A stretch of DNA of 64,000 nucleotides from positions 124,001 through 188,000 of the forward strand of contig JAQJVL010001135.1 of NCBI GenBank assembly GCA_035578905.1, written 5' to 3'. The notes under the pieces are model-generated. The model did not search any database, had not been told where the DNA came from, and was given only the letters and a program-made list of their open reading frames with translations. Source of the DNA: Stictocephala bisonia (lineage: Eukaryota; Arthropoda; Insecta; Hemiptera; Membracidae). The position numbers and the translations under genes are program-made. Of this stretch, positions 33,843 to 46,215 are shown piece by piece. Positions within the stretch are counted from its first letter, which is position 1. Each line of letters opens with the position of its first letter.

Positions 33843-36187
33843 ATGGGAAAACGAGCTTCAGCACGAGGGACTGGTTGTGTGACCCAGAATTGAAGGCATT
33901 TGGCTACTGATAAGCTCACCAACGATATCCATGCAGCAAGATGTCGCTATTTGCCCTGATGCAGTGTTAATCCCGTTCATCAATGGGGTCGAAAGCAGGC
34001 ACTGACAAGTCACATGAAGGGGAAGTGAAGCATATCAATGCCTCAAAAATGAGAATTCTCTTTCCTATCGGCACTTATTTTAGAGAAGAGGATTTCAGGT
34101 GTTAAACAAATCCAACAAGTTGTAGACCAGTCATCAATCGCCTTCTTCATCATGCGGACGTTTTAAAGACCATCTACCTATCAGCGTGGAGTTATCTTAT
34201 CAAGTATTCAGCCATTGGGAAATGCATGCATAAAACAGTATATCTTCTAAGTGAAAGTATAAATAAGCTGAAATATTTGGTGCGTTCAGGTCAGTAATGT
34301 CACACACATCATTTAGAAGTGCCTGCTTTAGACCATTGATAAGCATCGGAAAAATGATGTTTCAGATAGTCAGATTGCTAGGAATAACATAGAAATTCAC
34401 AGAACTAAATTATCTCTACATTATCAATTTTGGTTTGGCCCTGTATTCAATAATCAGTTAATTAAAGAAGTCGATAAATGCCCTTGTTTTGTCTATTTCA
34501 TTAGACGAATCGCTAAACAAAAATATCAATTAAAACAGCAAATGCGACCATAGTTGTTAGGTTTTGGGATAGTTGTAAAAAATGATGTTGGTAACCAGGT
34601 ATCTAACTTCCAATTTTTTCACTCTCTGCGTCAGCTGTTGAACTCCAAGGAGACTAATGTCCGGCCTTTGAAACCCTTTTCAACTTCAGAACTTACTCCA
34701 AGGTGTCAATGGATGGGCTAATGTAAACATTTAAAATTACCTAAAAGGACTTAAAGGTTTACTTAGTGTACGAACCAAATTATGACAGGACATTGATTGA
34801 TTTTGGAAACTTGTAGCCTTCTCACAGTTCATAATGCTTTTAAAGTAGCTATGTTAGCTACCTAAATGGGACTTGGTTTAATTTTTGAGAGTCTTTATAA
34901 TTATTTTAATGAGTTCCAGGGCCCGGCGAGGTGGAGTCATTAGAAATACAAAATCACGTCTTTTTCAAAGAAGTTTTGTGCTGTTAGATGGCTTGGACAA
35001 TTCCTGAGGTGGCACAAACAGCAATTGACATCATTCCCTAATATTAAAAAGTACATCTCGGCTTATTTCAGAAGCAAAGCACAGGAAGGAACTCACTAAA
35101 AAACCTTGCTATTATACTACAATAGTGACAGTTTGAAAGATCCACTACTTTCTTCCACAACTTGCATTTTTCAAAACTCTGAGTGTGACACTGAACCTTT
35201 CTTAAAATCGTTTCAAACTAATGGCCTTTTGTACCGATTCTGTATAGGGACTCTATCAGTACTATGACAAAAGCATGTCCAAAGGAGATTTTGTTCAAAC
35301 CAGAGAAAGTCCGAGTTGGTGTGGATCTTTTGACGATGAAAGAACAACATAATATCATTCAAACATGTGGATTTGGGTTTTCTAAACTCGAGCAGAAATA
35401 GCTAAGTTCGTTGTCAAAGAAGTTGACATTAGCTCTTTGGAGCAGACAAGAATAGGCTGGCATTGAAAGCTTTTGTAAAGATACAATTGAAGTAGGCTAC
35501 CCCTAAAAATTTTCTATACATACATTTGACTAGTGTGGATCCAAAGTAGCTTGTACACTGATGGAGAATCCTTGGCTTAATAATCTTTGGGTAGAGGTTT
35601 TATTGTGTCTCCAAAAGCTGGAATTCTGTGGAACAAAAGCATGATGTTGTTTAACTGTGAATATTCAATATCACCAAAGAAGAAGATCTTTGTAAAAAGC
35701 ATCTGCTTCATTTCAAAGAACTGTAATGAAAGGTCTTGACAATTTCTGGATGGTAGTTATCGGAGATAATGAAAAATTCAATAATTTAAAAGACTTTTTA
35801 AAAATAGTATTGTCACTATTCTCATCGGAAATGCTAAGTGGAGAGGGGGATTCTCCATTAAACAAAGAATGTTTAGTGGACAATTTAAAGGAAAATTCTC
35901 CTGCATAGGACTACAGAACGGTCTATGATGGCTGTCATAGCTGACGGTGGTTTGAAAGAGCTCTAATGTAACAAAATCCATGTTTAATTCAGTAAGTAAA
36001 TTCATAGGCCAATTACAAGGAAGTCTTCAGGCAGCTTGGGAGCAAAGTAAGTGACAGTAGGGAAGCATAAATGAAGATGTAAAAAACGGGAAGTTAAAGG
36101 CGCTGGATGAGCTGAATTACATGAAAAGCAAGATTGTTGGATGAAGTGAAGCTCTTATAGAAGGCCAAGCAATTGGATGCTAAATAA
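33843..36187 (+). pseudogene. hAT-like transposase with BED-type zinc finger, frameshifted
   Basis: Starts MGKRASAR, then (after a slip) a DWLCDPEL block and a cysteine/histidine BED-like region with HAARCRYC near 33930-33950. About 34430-34500 reads INFGLALYS..., then SISLDESLNKNI, matching the first catalytic region of this group. The C-terminus around 35770-35900 reads NNLKDFLKIVLSL and INKE/NKECLVDNLKENS, the hAT dimerisation region. It ends ...KQLDAK at 36185-36187. Frames change many times through single-base indels. Given the indel-rich context, some breaks may be sequence errors, so the copy's true state is unclear. Confidence 0.6.
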
Positions 36188-36261
36188 AAGAACTTAGTAA
36201 ACAGCTGTTAAAAATTTTGTAAATAGTACACATAGTGCAGTTTATTTTCATGATGTTTGTC

Positions 36262-37375
36262 AAATTTTGTTAGGCCTATATTATTTAACATTTCATTTCT
36301 ATTATTTTTATGGTTAATGCCATCAATTTTTATTTAAGATTATATTAGTGTAATTTTCTTTTCATTGTTTTAGCTTTTGTGTACAATTTTATTTCATGAG
36401 GAATTTTAGTTATAATATGTTTGTATGGCGAGTGCATATAATTATTGATATCTATTTATTTAAAAGTGTGTAGTTTATTTTTAATCGAATTTTGTTAGGC
36501 TTATATTATTATATATTTCATTTCTAATATTTCATGTCAAATGCCATAAATTTATTAAGTTTATTTTATTTTAATTTTCTTTCTTTGTGTTGAGCTTTTG
36601 TGGTTCAATTTTATTTCATGCACAAATTTTTGCATATTTTATGTATATATGAGTGAATCGCATATTTATTGAAATCGATTTATTTGAAAAAGTTTTTGCA
36701 CTACTCTTGATCATGATTTTTTTTGTTAGGCCTTATATTATTTTACATTTCTTTTTAATATTTCTTGTCAATGCCTATCAATATTATTAAGTTTATATTA
36801 TTTTTAAATTTCTTTCTTTGTGCTAGCTTATGGGTTCAATGTTTATTCATGCATGAATTTTAGTTATAATATGTTTATATGGCGAGGTGCATAATTTTAT
36901 TTAAATCTATTTATTAAAAATTGTTGTAGTTGCCGTGTGTTTTATTGATTTTTTTGTTGAATTTTGTTAGGCATTATATTATTTTACATTTCACTTTCTA
37001 ATATTTCATGTCAATGCCATCAATTTATTTAGTTATATATTATTTTAAATTTCTTTCTTTGTGTTAGCTTTTGTGTTCAATTTTATTTCATGCAGGGGAA
37101 TTTTAGTTATATTATGTATATATGGCGAGATGCGTAATTTAATTATTGAAATTCTATTTTATTTGAAAAGGTAGTTTATTTTATTGAATATTGTTGAATG
37201 TTGTTAGGCTCATATTATTTTAATTCATTTTCTAATATTTCATATCATTGCCCATCAGATTTATTAAAATATTGTTAGTTTAATATTATCTCTGCATTAG
37301 CTTTTGTGTAGTGCAAATTTTTATTTCATGCAGGAATTTTAATTAATATATGTCACGTGCTGTGATTTAAAATAA
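36262..37375 (+). repeat. ~235-bp tandem array, about 5 copies
   Basis: The marker 'ttgttaggc...atatt' recurs near 36268, 36492, 36724, 36966 and 37203. Each copy continues through 'tttcatttctaatattt', 'atgccatcaat', 'ttagcttttgtg', 'tttatttcatgcagg' and 'tggcgag'. Spacing varies from about 224 to 242 because of indels. Confidence 0.8.
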
Positions 37376-37617
37376 TTAGTAACAAAAAAATTTCAGTGGG
37401 GGCCTACTTTGTCTATTAGAAAATTGTTATTTAAATTTGTATAGGTAGTAAGTTTTAAGAACTATACAAACAGTGCTACTTAATGTAGAGTTTTCTTTGT
37501 TATAAAATATTATTCTTGTTTTAACTACATATTTGCATAGATTTATTAATATGTTCTTTTTCAAATGAATTTTTTTTTTATGTGTGTCACATTTGTGCTT
37601 TCATAATTTCATGTAAT

Positions 37618-37671
37618 TTATATATATATATATTGTATATATATATATATATATATATAGTATATATATAT
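37618..37671. repeat. (TA)n microsatellite
   Basis: TA-dinucleotide tract with a few G interruptions. Confidence 0.9.
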
Positions 37672-38007
37672 TGCTGTTTAATTTACTAAATATGTCTGTT
37701 TATTTTCTTATGAATGAGGGCTTTTTTGTAATAGTTAATGTTTATGTTATCAGTGCCTGTGAAAAATTCAAATAGTCTTGTTCCCCAGAACCAACCAAAT
37801 TAGCCCCCTCCCATTTTGCATGTATTTTGTATAAAATTTTTTCAATCATACAAGAAAACCATTGTTTTTTAAATACATAATGTTTATTTTTATACCGTTT
37901 ATGTGTGTTTTTTTAGTAACGTAAGTGACCTGGAAATTATTATTTAACATCCTGGAAAACCTGGAATTATGCATGAATTTTAAAATCCAGTTTTGCTGGC
38001 CACCCTG

Positions 38008-39748
38008 TCCATTCACATGAAAACCAGCAGTGGAAGTTTGTGATTATCTCTCATCAGCTGTTTGTGGACACTAGTACCACTTGGTAGTTCTATGTAATTG
38101 GTAATGCATGTTTTTTAAACCAGCTGTAGTAGATACCTCATTAAACTAACCAACTAAAAAATTCCTAATGGCTAAAAAAATATTCATGTTACATGCGGAT
38201 TTCTATTGTAAGTAATAAAATTTAAAGCAAGGGTAGTAGCCATCTTGATAGGGTTATAAATTACTCTGCATATCTTAATCATGCCAACCACCTTAAATAA
38301 AAATAGAGTTTAGGGTCAATGGAAAACTTCCATTACAAATTTATTAGCATTGCTAAATTGTTATTAAATTATATAGTTGTCAATTTATAAATCATAAACT
38401 TCATTCATAGGGCAGTTTTTTTAAGGTAAGTATGTTTTGGTTATTCCACCGTAATTGCGCTGCCTATCAGCGTTTTTGCGCATGCAAAGCTAGCTGTTGG
38501 CAAGCCTAATTTGCTTTTATGAATTCCATTCAAGAGTATGAATGGTTACTTAGGGGTGTTTTAAAAACCTCCTTTCCAATTGCAAATTGCCGTCAACTGT
38601 GAAGTATGCACTGTTTATTTATATGTCATTAAACAATGCACCAACATGTTATTTTCTATTACAAGACTGTATGATCTCATCCAGCAATTAAGTATTATAG
38701 AGAGAACATTAGGTGGTAAAAGTTAAAGTATTTAGAAGACAAGTTATGTACCTGTGCTGAAATATTTGTGTTTTTTTGTGTTTTTAGGCAAGTTTGCTGA
38801 TTTCCTAATCTCTCCTATTATAATTATTATTTCAAATATACTTAGGCTTTATCAATAAAAAAATAACTTTAAATTTTACTTGTTTTTAAATAACTTTCTC
38901 TGTGGTTTCATATATGATTTTTCTGTCAATACAGTCTTCTTTGTGAAATAATGAGTCTATCAAGTTCTAGGATTCATAAATTAGTCATACATAAAGTGTA
39001 GGAAGAACGAACAATCCATTGGAGATAATACACTTTTTAATTCAAATCTTGAAAAATATATGACATGAAAAATGTTGTGCTTTGTCTAGGAATGGTGGGT
39101 TTAGTTTTTTTACAACTCGTTTTTACTGGTTCAGGGATTGAATTATTAAGTTCTTTAAGATACAGGATTTATTTTCTTCAGACAGAATGTCTTTTAATTT
39201 TTAAAGTAATTAATATTTGCTTAATTAGGGTGTTTTGTTTGTAACACACCATGCAAGAGGAGGAGGGCTAGATTCACATTCGATTTAAGTAAGTGACTCA
39301 GATTTGCGCTTAGGTCTCTTATAATCTTTTTGATTTTTCATGGGAACTTCGGTGCGGCCGATATGTACACCATATTTTTTGGTTATCTTTGCATTACATT
39401 TAACAATTTAGCAAATCTTATTAAATTACAAAGCAATTTAGAATTGTTAACAAACCAATACAGCTCCATTTCCACATAAAGTATTATTAGAACATTCTTT
39501 TACATTTCAGAAATATAATTAAATAAAAATGCTTTGTACTACTAAAACGTGTGCAATATACATATTGCATACTAACTACAACCTGTTTCTGTATCTAAAC
39601 GCATTATAAAAAGAATGTTTTTTCTAAAAAAAAATTTCTTATCACTGAATTAATTGACAAGAACTTTAAATATACATGAAGAGGAATATCGAAGGGTTTT
39701 GTTTTCCTTTTTTAAAGAATTTTTTAGTAGGTTTTTAACGTTTTGCAG
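38008..39748. other. GMPS intron, no feature seen
   Basis: AT-rich intron sequence up to the acceptor 'acgttttgcag' at 39748. No element recognised. Confidence 0.4.
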
Positions 39749-39944
39749 GTGGTTGGTATCAACCAAATAGTCTTCATTCTGGTGAGGCAGATGCCAGTGG
39801 TTTCTCATAACTATCAACTTTGAACCGTTGATGGCTGTTCACGAGAGGCCCTTTCTTGCCAACGCTCATAGTGGTTCTACGCCCTTTAAAACACAGGACT
39901 TCATGATGGTTATGCGTGTGCCTGGCAAACACTTGCCTCTTGAG
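39749..39944 (+). CDS. GMPS: GMP synthase, penultimate exon (frame-disrupted as written)
   Basis: Acceptor 'ttttgcag' and donor 'gag|gtattt' enclose 196 bp, where the family needs about 195 between the flanking phase-0 exons. Recognisable blocks lie in different frames: RQMPVV (about 39798), LITINFE (about 39815), LSCQRS (about 39860), VVLRPFKTQDFM (about 39871-39905) and PGKHLPLE at the donor. In animal GMP synthase these correspond to the QMPV, HFDRD, SCQRSVVxRxF and DFMTG segments of the C-terminal dimerisation domain. At least three compensating indels disrupt the frame. Splice sites, length and phase are right, so I favour a real exon with base errors over a pseudogene. PLE joins directly to VVNKM of the last exon. 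Confidence 0.75.
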
Positions 39945-40981
39945 GTATTTATGTGTGTAAAATTAAATAATGTAATAATCATCTCCTCTTTTAATTGGGA
40001 GTGTTGAGAAAGCTAAAACTTGGTGTCTAGAAGAATTTTGATTCTCTTAAATCGGGAAAATATTTTCTCTTATTTAAATACATTTCTATTATTTGACTTA
40101 ATCTGGTGATTTCAGTATTAGGCAATTTTTCAATAAGATAAATATTTGGTCAGGCTTCGATGATAAAATTATTTTTAAATGTCAAACATGATCTATTTAA
40201 AAAACCAGTTTGCTTTCGTTGCACTCATAATGATACATAAATTAATAATTAAACAGTCTAATAACTGTTATTATCATTAGCATTCGGGATTTTTTTACTT
40301 GTGTTTTTTTATAATTTATGTATCCCTTGTGTTGGTCCCAGTTTTGATTATAATGGTTTTGTTAAAAAAAATTATATTGTACACTTTCTGCACTCTGTTG
40401 GCCGTTGTTTATTGTGATTTTTGTAATTTCCGAGGATGGTTTGAAGAGTATAAAAGTAATTAGTGTAAGAAATTTATTTTGTTGGGCGAGCTGATATATG
40501 ATTCATTTATTTTTTCATCATAATATTATATTTTGAAGATTTTCAAATTTATTTGAAAATACAAACATTATGTTCTCATTTGAAATCAATTTTTTGAACA
40601 TGTTGGCGGAGCTATCTTAGAAGTTCGCATTACCAAGATTATTTCACAATGAATTCAAAATAGGCCAATAATTAAACGTGAAAGCTCTGTAGAATCCCTA
40701 CTGTTAACACATTCTCTGTGGGAGGGAATCTAAGGGTTACGATAGCAACCGGGAGAGAATGCCGATGCGTGGGGCATTAAAGTTGTCTCTCTCTCTTCAT
40801 TTGCTATAACATTGCTTCGATTCTGGGGGAAAGATTGTATCATCATCAGCTTTACAACAGCTCATTGTTCAGTGATCGTTGTTTCTTTCAATGCTTTTCG
40901 TTTCCAGATCGGCTATTTTTGCTGTTGGTTTGTGCTTGTGTAAACTTAATTTTTATATCTCGTTTATTTTGGATTTGTGTA
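39945..40981. other. GMPS intron, no feature seen
   Basis: AT-rich with a more GC-balanced patch around 40610-40880 that shows no motif. Confidence 0.4.
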
Positions 40982-42358
40982 CGAGGGATTGTTTTTTAAG
41001 TAAGGGCGTTGTCCCGTACACGGGAGTAGTTTGCATTCCTGCCGTAACGAGCGTGCACCGCCCTCCCGGCATTCCTTAGCAAACAATTTCATGTCTGTTG
41101 CAGCTCTGTAGCTAACCTGTATCGCATTTACTGTGGAACTTTATAATGTTTTAAGGTAATCGAATCGCATCAATACGGTGTGATATTTGGTCGGTGTTTC
41201 AATTTATACCACAAGAAACATGTCGGCTACTGACATTTACCGTCAACTTTATGTAGTGTTTTGGTGCCAAAGGCAATGAGGGAAGGTAAAGGGCGGAAAA
41301 TGGGTCAGAGATTTTATAAATGGCGAATTAAATGTCCACGATGAAGATCGCTCAGGCCGGGCGCTTTATGATCACGGAACGATTTGGTTACTGCAGTTGA
41401 CGCAAAAATTCATGAAGGACAACGGTTCACAATAACCACTCATCTCTATGACAATTTCCTCTCCCAGTGGCCAGGTCATGTAACTGTACAAAATTTGTGT
41501 CAGAAAAACCTAAACTTTTAAAAAATTATGCGCAAGATGGAGGGTACCCCAAACTCTCACTGAGGATTCATAAAAAAAAAAGAGATTGGTCAGCTCTTTG
41601 ACTTTCTTGGACCAGCTACGTCGAGGAAGGAAGACGACTGATTGAGTCGAATTGTCACAGGAGATGAAAACTAGGTATCCCATATCTACTCATGAATCAA
41701 AGCAACAGTCCATGGAATGGCGGCACCACAACATGTCTGGGTTAAAGCCATGCAAACGCCATGTGCGCGGCGCAAAGTCATAGCAACTGTTGTTCTGGGG
41801 ACAGGCGCGCTGGTGTTTTGCTAGTGGACTTTATGACCGCGAGGATAGGAATGACGATTAATCAGAAGCCTACTACGGCAACCCTAGCCAGGCTCTGAGC
41901 ACCATTTAGATACAAAAGACGCAGGGCATGCTGGCAAAGGGAATTCTGATCTCCAGGACTTGCAAGGCTTCACCGCTGCTCGGCCACAGGAAATGATAGA
42001 CTTCTTTTGGCTGGGAAGTTTTGAATCATCCGCCGCCGTACAGCCCCGACCTTGCTTTCGAGTGATTTCCACCTTTTTCGGTACTTGAAAAATCATCTTG
42101 GAGGAAGCGCTACGATGAGACAAAGAAGTCAAGACGCCCGGGGTTGAACCACCTGTTTTCCAGAGCAGGGACGGCCAAAATTTCTTTGAAGAGGGGTTTC
42201 AAAGCTTAGTTTTAAGTATGATAATGCCTTAACAAAACGGCGACTATGTAGAAAAATAAAGGTAAAGTATGTAGATCTGAAAATAATTTTATTTTGAATG
42301 AAAAAATAATTTGTTTATTAAAAAAAAAAAACGGCCCTTACTTAAAAAACAATCCTCG
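40982..42358 (+). mobile_element. Second mariner lineage, degenerate
   Basis: 1,377 bp flanked by TA (40980-40981 and 42359-42360). The ends are inverted: 'cgagggattgttttttaagt' on the left, and the right end reads 'cgaggattgttttttaagta' on the other strand. It differs in end sequence and body from the 10-kb and 57-kb mariners. It contains a broken transposase. Confidence 0.9.
41140..42259 (+). pseudogene. mariner transposase, many indels
   Basis: Frame-shifting traces include TDIYRQLYVVF (about 41232), VHDEDRSGR (about 41335), TGDE (about 41660), MEWR (about 41713) and the HPPPYSPDLA block (about 42030), ending GDYVEK plus TAA at 42257-42259. Order and wording follow mariner transposases and share the YVEK tail with the 10-kb copy. 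Too many indels for any long frame; part may be sequence error. Confidence 0.8.
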
Positions 42359-42360
42359 TA

Positions 42361-44351
42361 TATAGATTTTTTTGTTTTGACAGAAAATTATGTTTTCTAA
42401 AACCTTTACTCTGATGTAATTAATTATGAGTCAGAAGACAGTTTGGACATTAATTAATTGTAAAACTTATCGGCAGTGAACTTGTTAATATTTTCTATGA
42501 CTATGACCTTGAAACTGAAATTAGACCAGCTCAAAAATGTACAGTTATAAAATAGTTAAATTACTTTACAAAATTAGCTATGTTTTATAAACTAAAACAG
42601 CTTTTAATAAAAAAAACTATAGTAGATAAGAATGAACATTAACTCTTTCCGATCTCCTGGTTTTACATAATGTCCTCTTAGGTCGGTAAGCCACTTACGT
42701 GGGCCCCCGCAATTCTTCTATGGCCAAGTCGGATTTTAAATACTGGGTTGCTCGTCCCTCAGGGCTCTCCACGCCACTCTAATGGCCCGAACTGATTTCC
42801 GTTGTAGCTCGTCAGGCCGTGGCTCATTGTACTACTTCACTATTATCTCTTTGTTTATCCTTGTTGTACTAAATATGTTCCGAGAGGTGCTGGTATGGTT
42901 TGGAAGATATTTGCTGACACTACTAGTAAACAATGCATTTTTTAATGATTGACCATTCACGTTGCATACAACCTTTTCAGATATACAAGATCCACCCTTC
43001 ATAGTGCAAGAGTTTTGGCAATATATTTAAATGTTTTAATTGTGATTATAGTTTTTTTTAATTGTTTTACAGAGTATTATTATGTTTTATTGATGTTTTA
43101 TAGATAGGTGTAAATAGTTAGTTTTTAAAGTAAAAGTAGTGTACAAAAATTAAAAAACAGGGAAAATAACCTCGCTTTAAAAGGTACAAATTAAATGTTT
43201 ATATTAAAATATACCCAAATGTATGACTTCAAAAAGCATTTATTTTGAAATAATTAGATTCAACCTGACTTTGAAATTTTTCATTATTAGTATTTCTGTT
43301 AGCCTATAGTATTTATGGCTTTTTTATTGTAATCAAACACTTTTATTTACATATAACATTGATTTGAATAGTTATTTTTTTTAACTTGTGTACTTTGTAC
43401 TATATACTTTTAAGTACTCATTTAACCCATAATTTTACAAAATTAAATGACATTTTTATTGTTTATTTTGGATTTATTTTAACCCATAAAACATGCTTCC
43501 AATCATAAATTATTTCTTTCCATATATGAAACTTTTTCATAGAATGAGCTAAAATATATGAATTTAATAATATGCTTAAACGTAATAAGTAGTTACTAAC
43601 CAACCCTTTTAATGAGTTACAGTCAAACATTTAAAGTAAAGAAGTTGCATTGTAAAGTTTAAAGGACAAGCGGACATTTTAAATATGAGTGCTAGTAGAA
43701 TTTCTTCTATTTAACTACGACCTAGAGGGCGTTATACCTGGAGCTACACAAGTGGCGCGGAGAGCTGAAAGTTGTACAGAAACTCATGCTTTATAAAATT
43801 ATGACCTCAGAATAGAAATTCGTCTAGCATAACATGTTGACCCTTTGAGTACCAACTTCCGACTAGGAGAAAACAGCAAAATTGTGTGAGAAAACCCATG
43901 TCCGACTAGGAGGACACGACTAAATTGTGCAAGAAAAACCCAAGGAGGACTAAATTAGGAGGACGCGGCAAAAAAGTTTAATATATTATTATCTATTAAG
44001 CTATTCTTTGTTAAACTAGTTTTAAATATGATCATGAACAACCAATATTTTATCAAATAAATTGTTATAATGCATTATACTAATAGTTGTATATATATAA
44101 AAGCCTTTTAACATCTTCACTATTACCTCCATAAAACTATACATCCAATTTTAACATTTTGCACATAGCTTTATCTTGGCCCTTAGAGGCTCACTAAGAA
44201 AGGATTTTCCTCTCCAACCTCAGGACTCAATCCCACTGGCCTTCAAAATTTCCATGTTATTCTTATGGTGCTATATTAATTTATTGATTAACAGCTGTTA
44301 GTCAAAAACAGATTTGATAAAAATTGCAGAAGACTGAACTTTAGTACAGTA
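42361..44351. other. Intron sequence with possible TTAA-element pieces
   Basis: 'cggcagtgaacttg' followed by TTAA (42485-42488) looks like a piggyBac-type terminus of the 5938 kind, but no partner end is clear. A segment starting after TTAA at 42643 ('ctctttccgatctcc') may run to a TTAA near 44018. About 43850-43965 holds two to three copies of a ~43-bp unit, 'tccgactaggaggacacgac' plus 'taaattgtgcaagaaaaaccc'. No gene seen. Confidence 0.35.
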
Positions 44352-44679
44352 CAGTGAAAACCCGATTGTCCGTCACCCTATTTTCCGCCAGGTTTTGTTA
44401 TCCGTCAGTGTCTGGGTTCGTCGCACCACGATGACAGTTGCCGTAGATGGACATCCGTTGGAAGACGAAAATTCCACCTCCAGCACACATTGGCCTTCAG
44501 TTCGTTTTAAGGCCATCCATAAGGCCTCATCTGCCGTCTAACAGGGTCGTTGGAACAGCTGCCTTTGAGCAGTACGCCTGACATACGGACTGGCTGTCCG
44601 GGGCTGCCTGAAAAGGTCTCCTACAACATGGTGAAAGTGGTGACACTAAAAAGGCATGTTGTTGAAGATGAAGTTTTAA

Positions 44680-45560
44680 CCCTTAAAACGCGGCATCCGT
44701 ATATATACGCATGTTTACAATTGCCCGTTAACGCGTTATACGTAATATTTCACGAGCTGATAACAATAATACCTAGAACATAGGCCTAATACAACGTAGC
44801 GAGTTCTAAGATTCAAGGTCAAGACTATTTTCAGGTTATTATTCATTTTCGAGACGTTTGGACTGGTTACTAGGCAACGAATGTAAATAATATGAAGTTT
44901 TCATTCATTATTGCCTCTGACGAGGTAACCGCTAGCGCTCGCAGCGAATATATACGCATCTGCTAGTCACATGACGCGACGACCAGCTGGCGCTCAAGTC
45001 AGTCTGCAGTTATTTGTTGTCTGTCTCATGCATTGTACTAACCTCCGGTGTGTAAACAAAGTTTATTATTTCGAATTTACTCTATATTTTTCATTGTGAA
45101 GTCTAGTTTTATTTTTGTTGTAAATAGTGTTTATTTTGTGTACATAATCTGTTGTCTTATTGAGTTATATTGTATATATATTTTATAATGGCTAACCCCG
45201 ATGATTCTGACTTCGACGAGTTTGTTGCTGGTGTAATGGATTGTACATTTTCGAGTGCAATTCATGATGATGACATAAGTGATAATGAGATGTTTTATTG
45301 CATAACTTTAGTGACAGTGAAGAAAGTGTTGATTTTGGGCAGCAGGAATAATATTTCGTTTTTACAGTTTTGATAAAACTTTGTAATGAATAAAAAATGA
45401 ATATAAAAAATACAATATCGTTATTTTTTTTTTTTTTACATTGTACTATCCTGGTTTAGATTTTAAAAAAATATAACTTTACAATAACTAAAATTATATA
45501 TATTCAAGAAAATTAAGCGTTAATTGAAAAATTACAGAAAATTGCTCAGTGTTTTAAGGG
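44680..45560 (+). mobile_element. piggyBac-like non-autonomous element 2, nested
   Basis: 881 bp flanked by TTAA (44676-44679 and 45561-45564). Inverted ends: 'cccttaaaacgc' on the left, 'cccttaaaacac' read from the right. Subterminal 'gtatatatacgcat' and 'gaatatatacgcatc' occur inside. It interrupts the pogo-like element and carries a short acidic frame at 45188. Confidence 0.8.
45188..45373 (+). CDS. Short frame, possible N-terminus of a deleted piggyBac transposase
   Basis: 61 residues starting MANPDDSDFDEFVAG, then a second acidic stretch DDDISDNE, and then unrelated sequence to the stop. An acidic start of this kind, inside a TTAA-bounded element with piggyBac-like ends, fits the leftover N-terminus after internal deletion, as at 12727-12891. 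No catalytic domain remains. An in-frame ATG at 45170 exists, but 45188 begins the acidic segment. Confidence 0.45.
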   Translation: MANPDDSDFDEFVAGVMDCTFSSAIHDDDISDNEMFYCITLVTVKKVLILGSRNNISFLQF

Positions 45561-46005
45561 TTAAGATGCCTACACAGGCCGTTGGAACGGTCCTGTCTGA
45601 TGATGCACAGGCGAGTCGCGGCAACACACTACCCGTGTATTGACATCGGGCCTGTGTTGCGAAAACAAGCCTTGGGAACTAAGCTTTAATAGGTTACTCT
45701 ATACAGCAGTTTAATTTTAATAATGTTGATAATCAATTTTTCTACTTATTACATAATGTACAAGCTTATGTGTTACATTAAAACTAGGCCTGCTGTAAAT
45801 GCCTTTTTTCTAACCTGTTCATTCTCATTTTGTTAATCAATATGTACTATACAACATTTAAATTTAAACATTTAACGTGCGTAAGCGCTAATAATAATTT
45901 TCCTACGATATAAGTGTGTTGGGTGAATTCTCTATGATCCATCTATTCTCCATTCCATCACGGCCGCAGTCCGGACCCCTGATGGAAAATAGGGTTTCTA
46001 CTGTA

Positions 46006-46215
46006 GTAAATTATACATAACATTTAAATTATACAGCTGTTATAAATTGGATGCAGTGTAAACTGAAAGCTCTCCGCACATTTTGATTATAAAATCATAC
46101 TCAATATTATCAATGACTACAGGTAGAATCTATCCAGAATTTTATCTATAGTCATCGATATTATGACTGGCAAAGTGGACAGGTATAGCTAGTAATATAT
46201 ATATATATATACATA
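46006..46215. other. Short AT-rich spacer ending in (AT)n
   Basis: The (AT)n tract at about 46195-46211 is the left flank of the next transposon; its right flank is also an (AT)n tract. Confidence 0.6.

Larger units (their letters stand above)
30764..38007 (+). mobile_element. Large hAT-like DNA transposon
   Basis: 7.2 kb with short inverted ends: 'cagggtggcca' at 30764 and its complement 'tggccaccctg' at 37997-38007. Both are followed inside by degenerate 'ccgggaaaaccggggaat'-like sequence. A broken transposase lies at 33843-36187. The left 3 kb is AT-rich with diverged direct repeats; the right 1.8 kb contains a ~235-bp tandem array. An 8-bp target duplication is not visible ('gctactat' versus 'tccattca'), so the outer limits are less certain than the gene. 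Confidence 0.65.
44352..46003. mobile_element. pogo/Tigger-like element 1 (non-autonomous)
   Basis: TA on both sides (44350-44351 and 46004-46005). Ends: 'cagtgaaaacccgattgtcc' on the left; the right end reads 'cagtagaaaccctattttcc' on the other strand. CAGT termini with TA targets are typical of pogo/Tigger elements. I see no pogo transposase. A TTAA-bounded element is inserted at 44680-45560. Confidence 0.7.
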
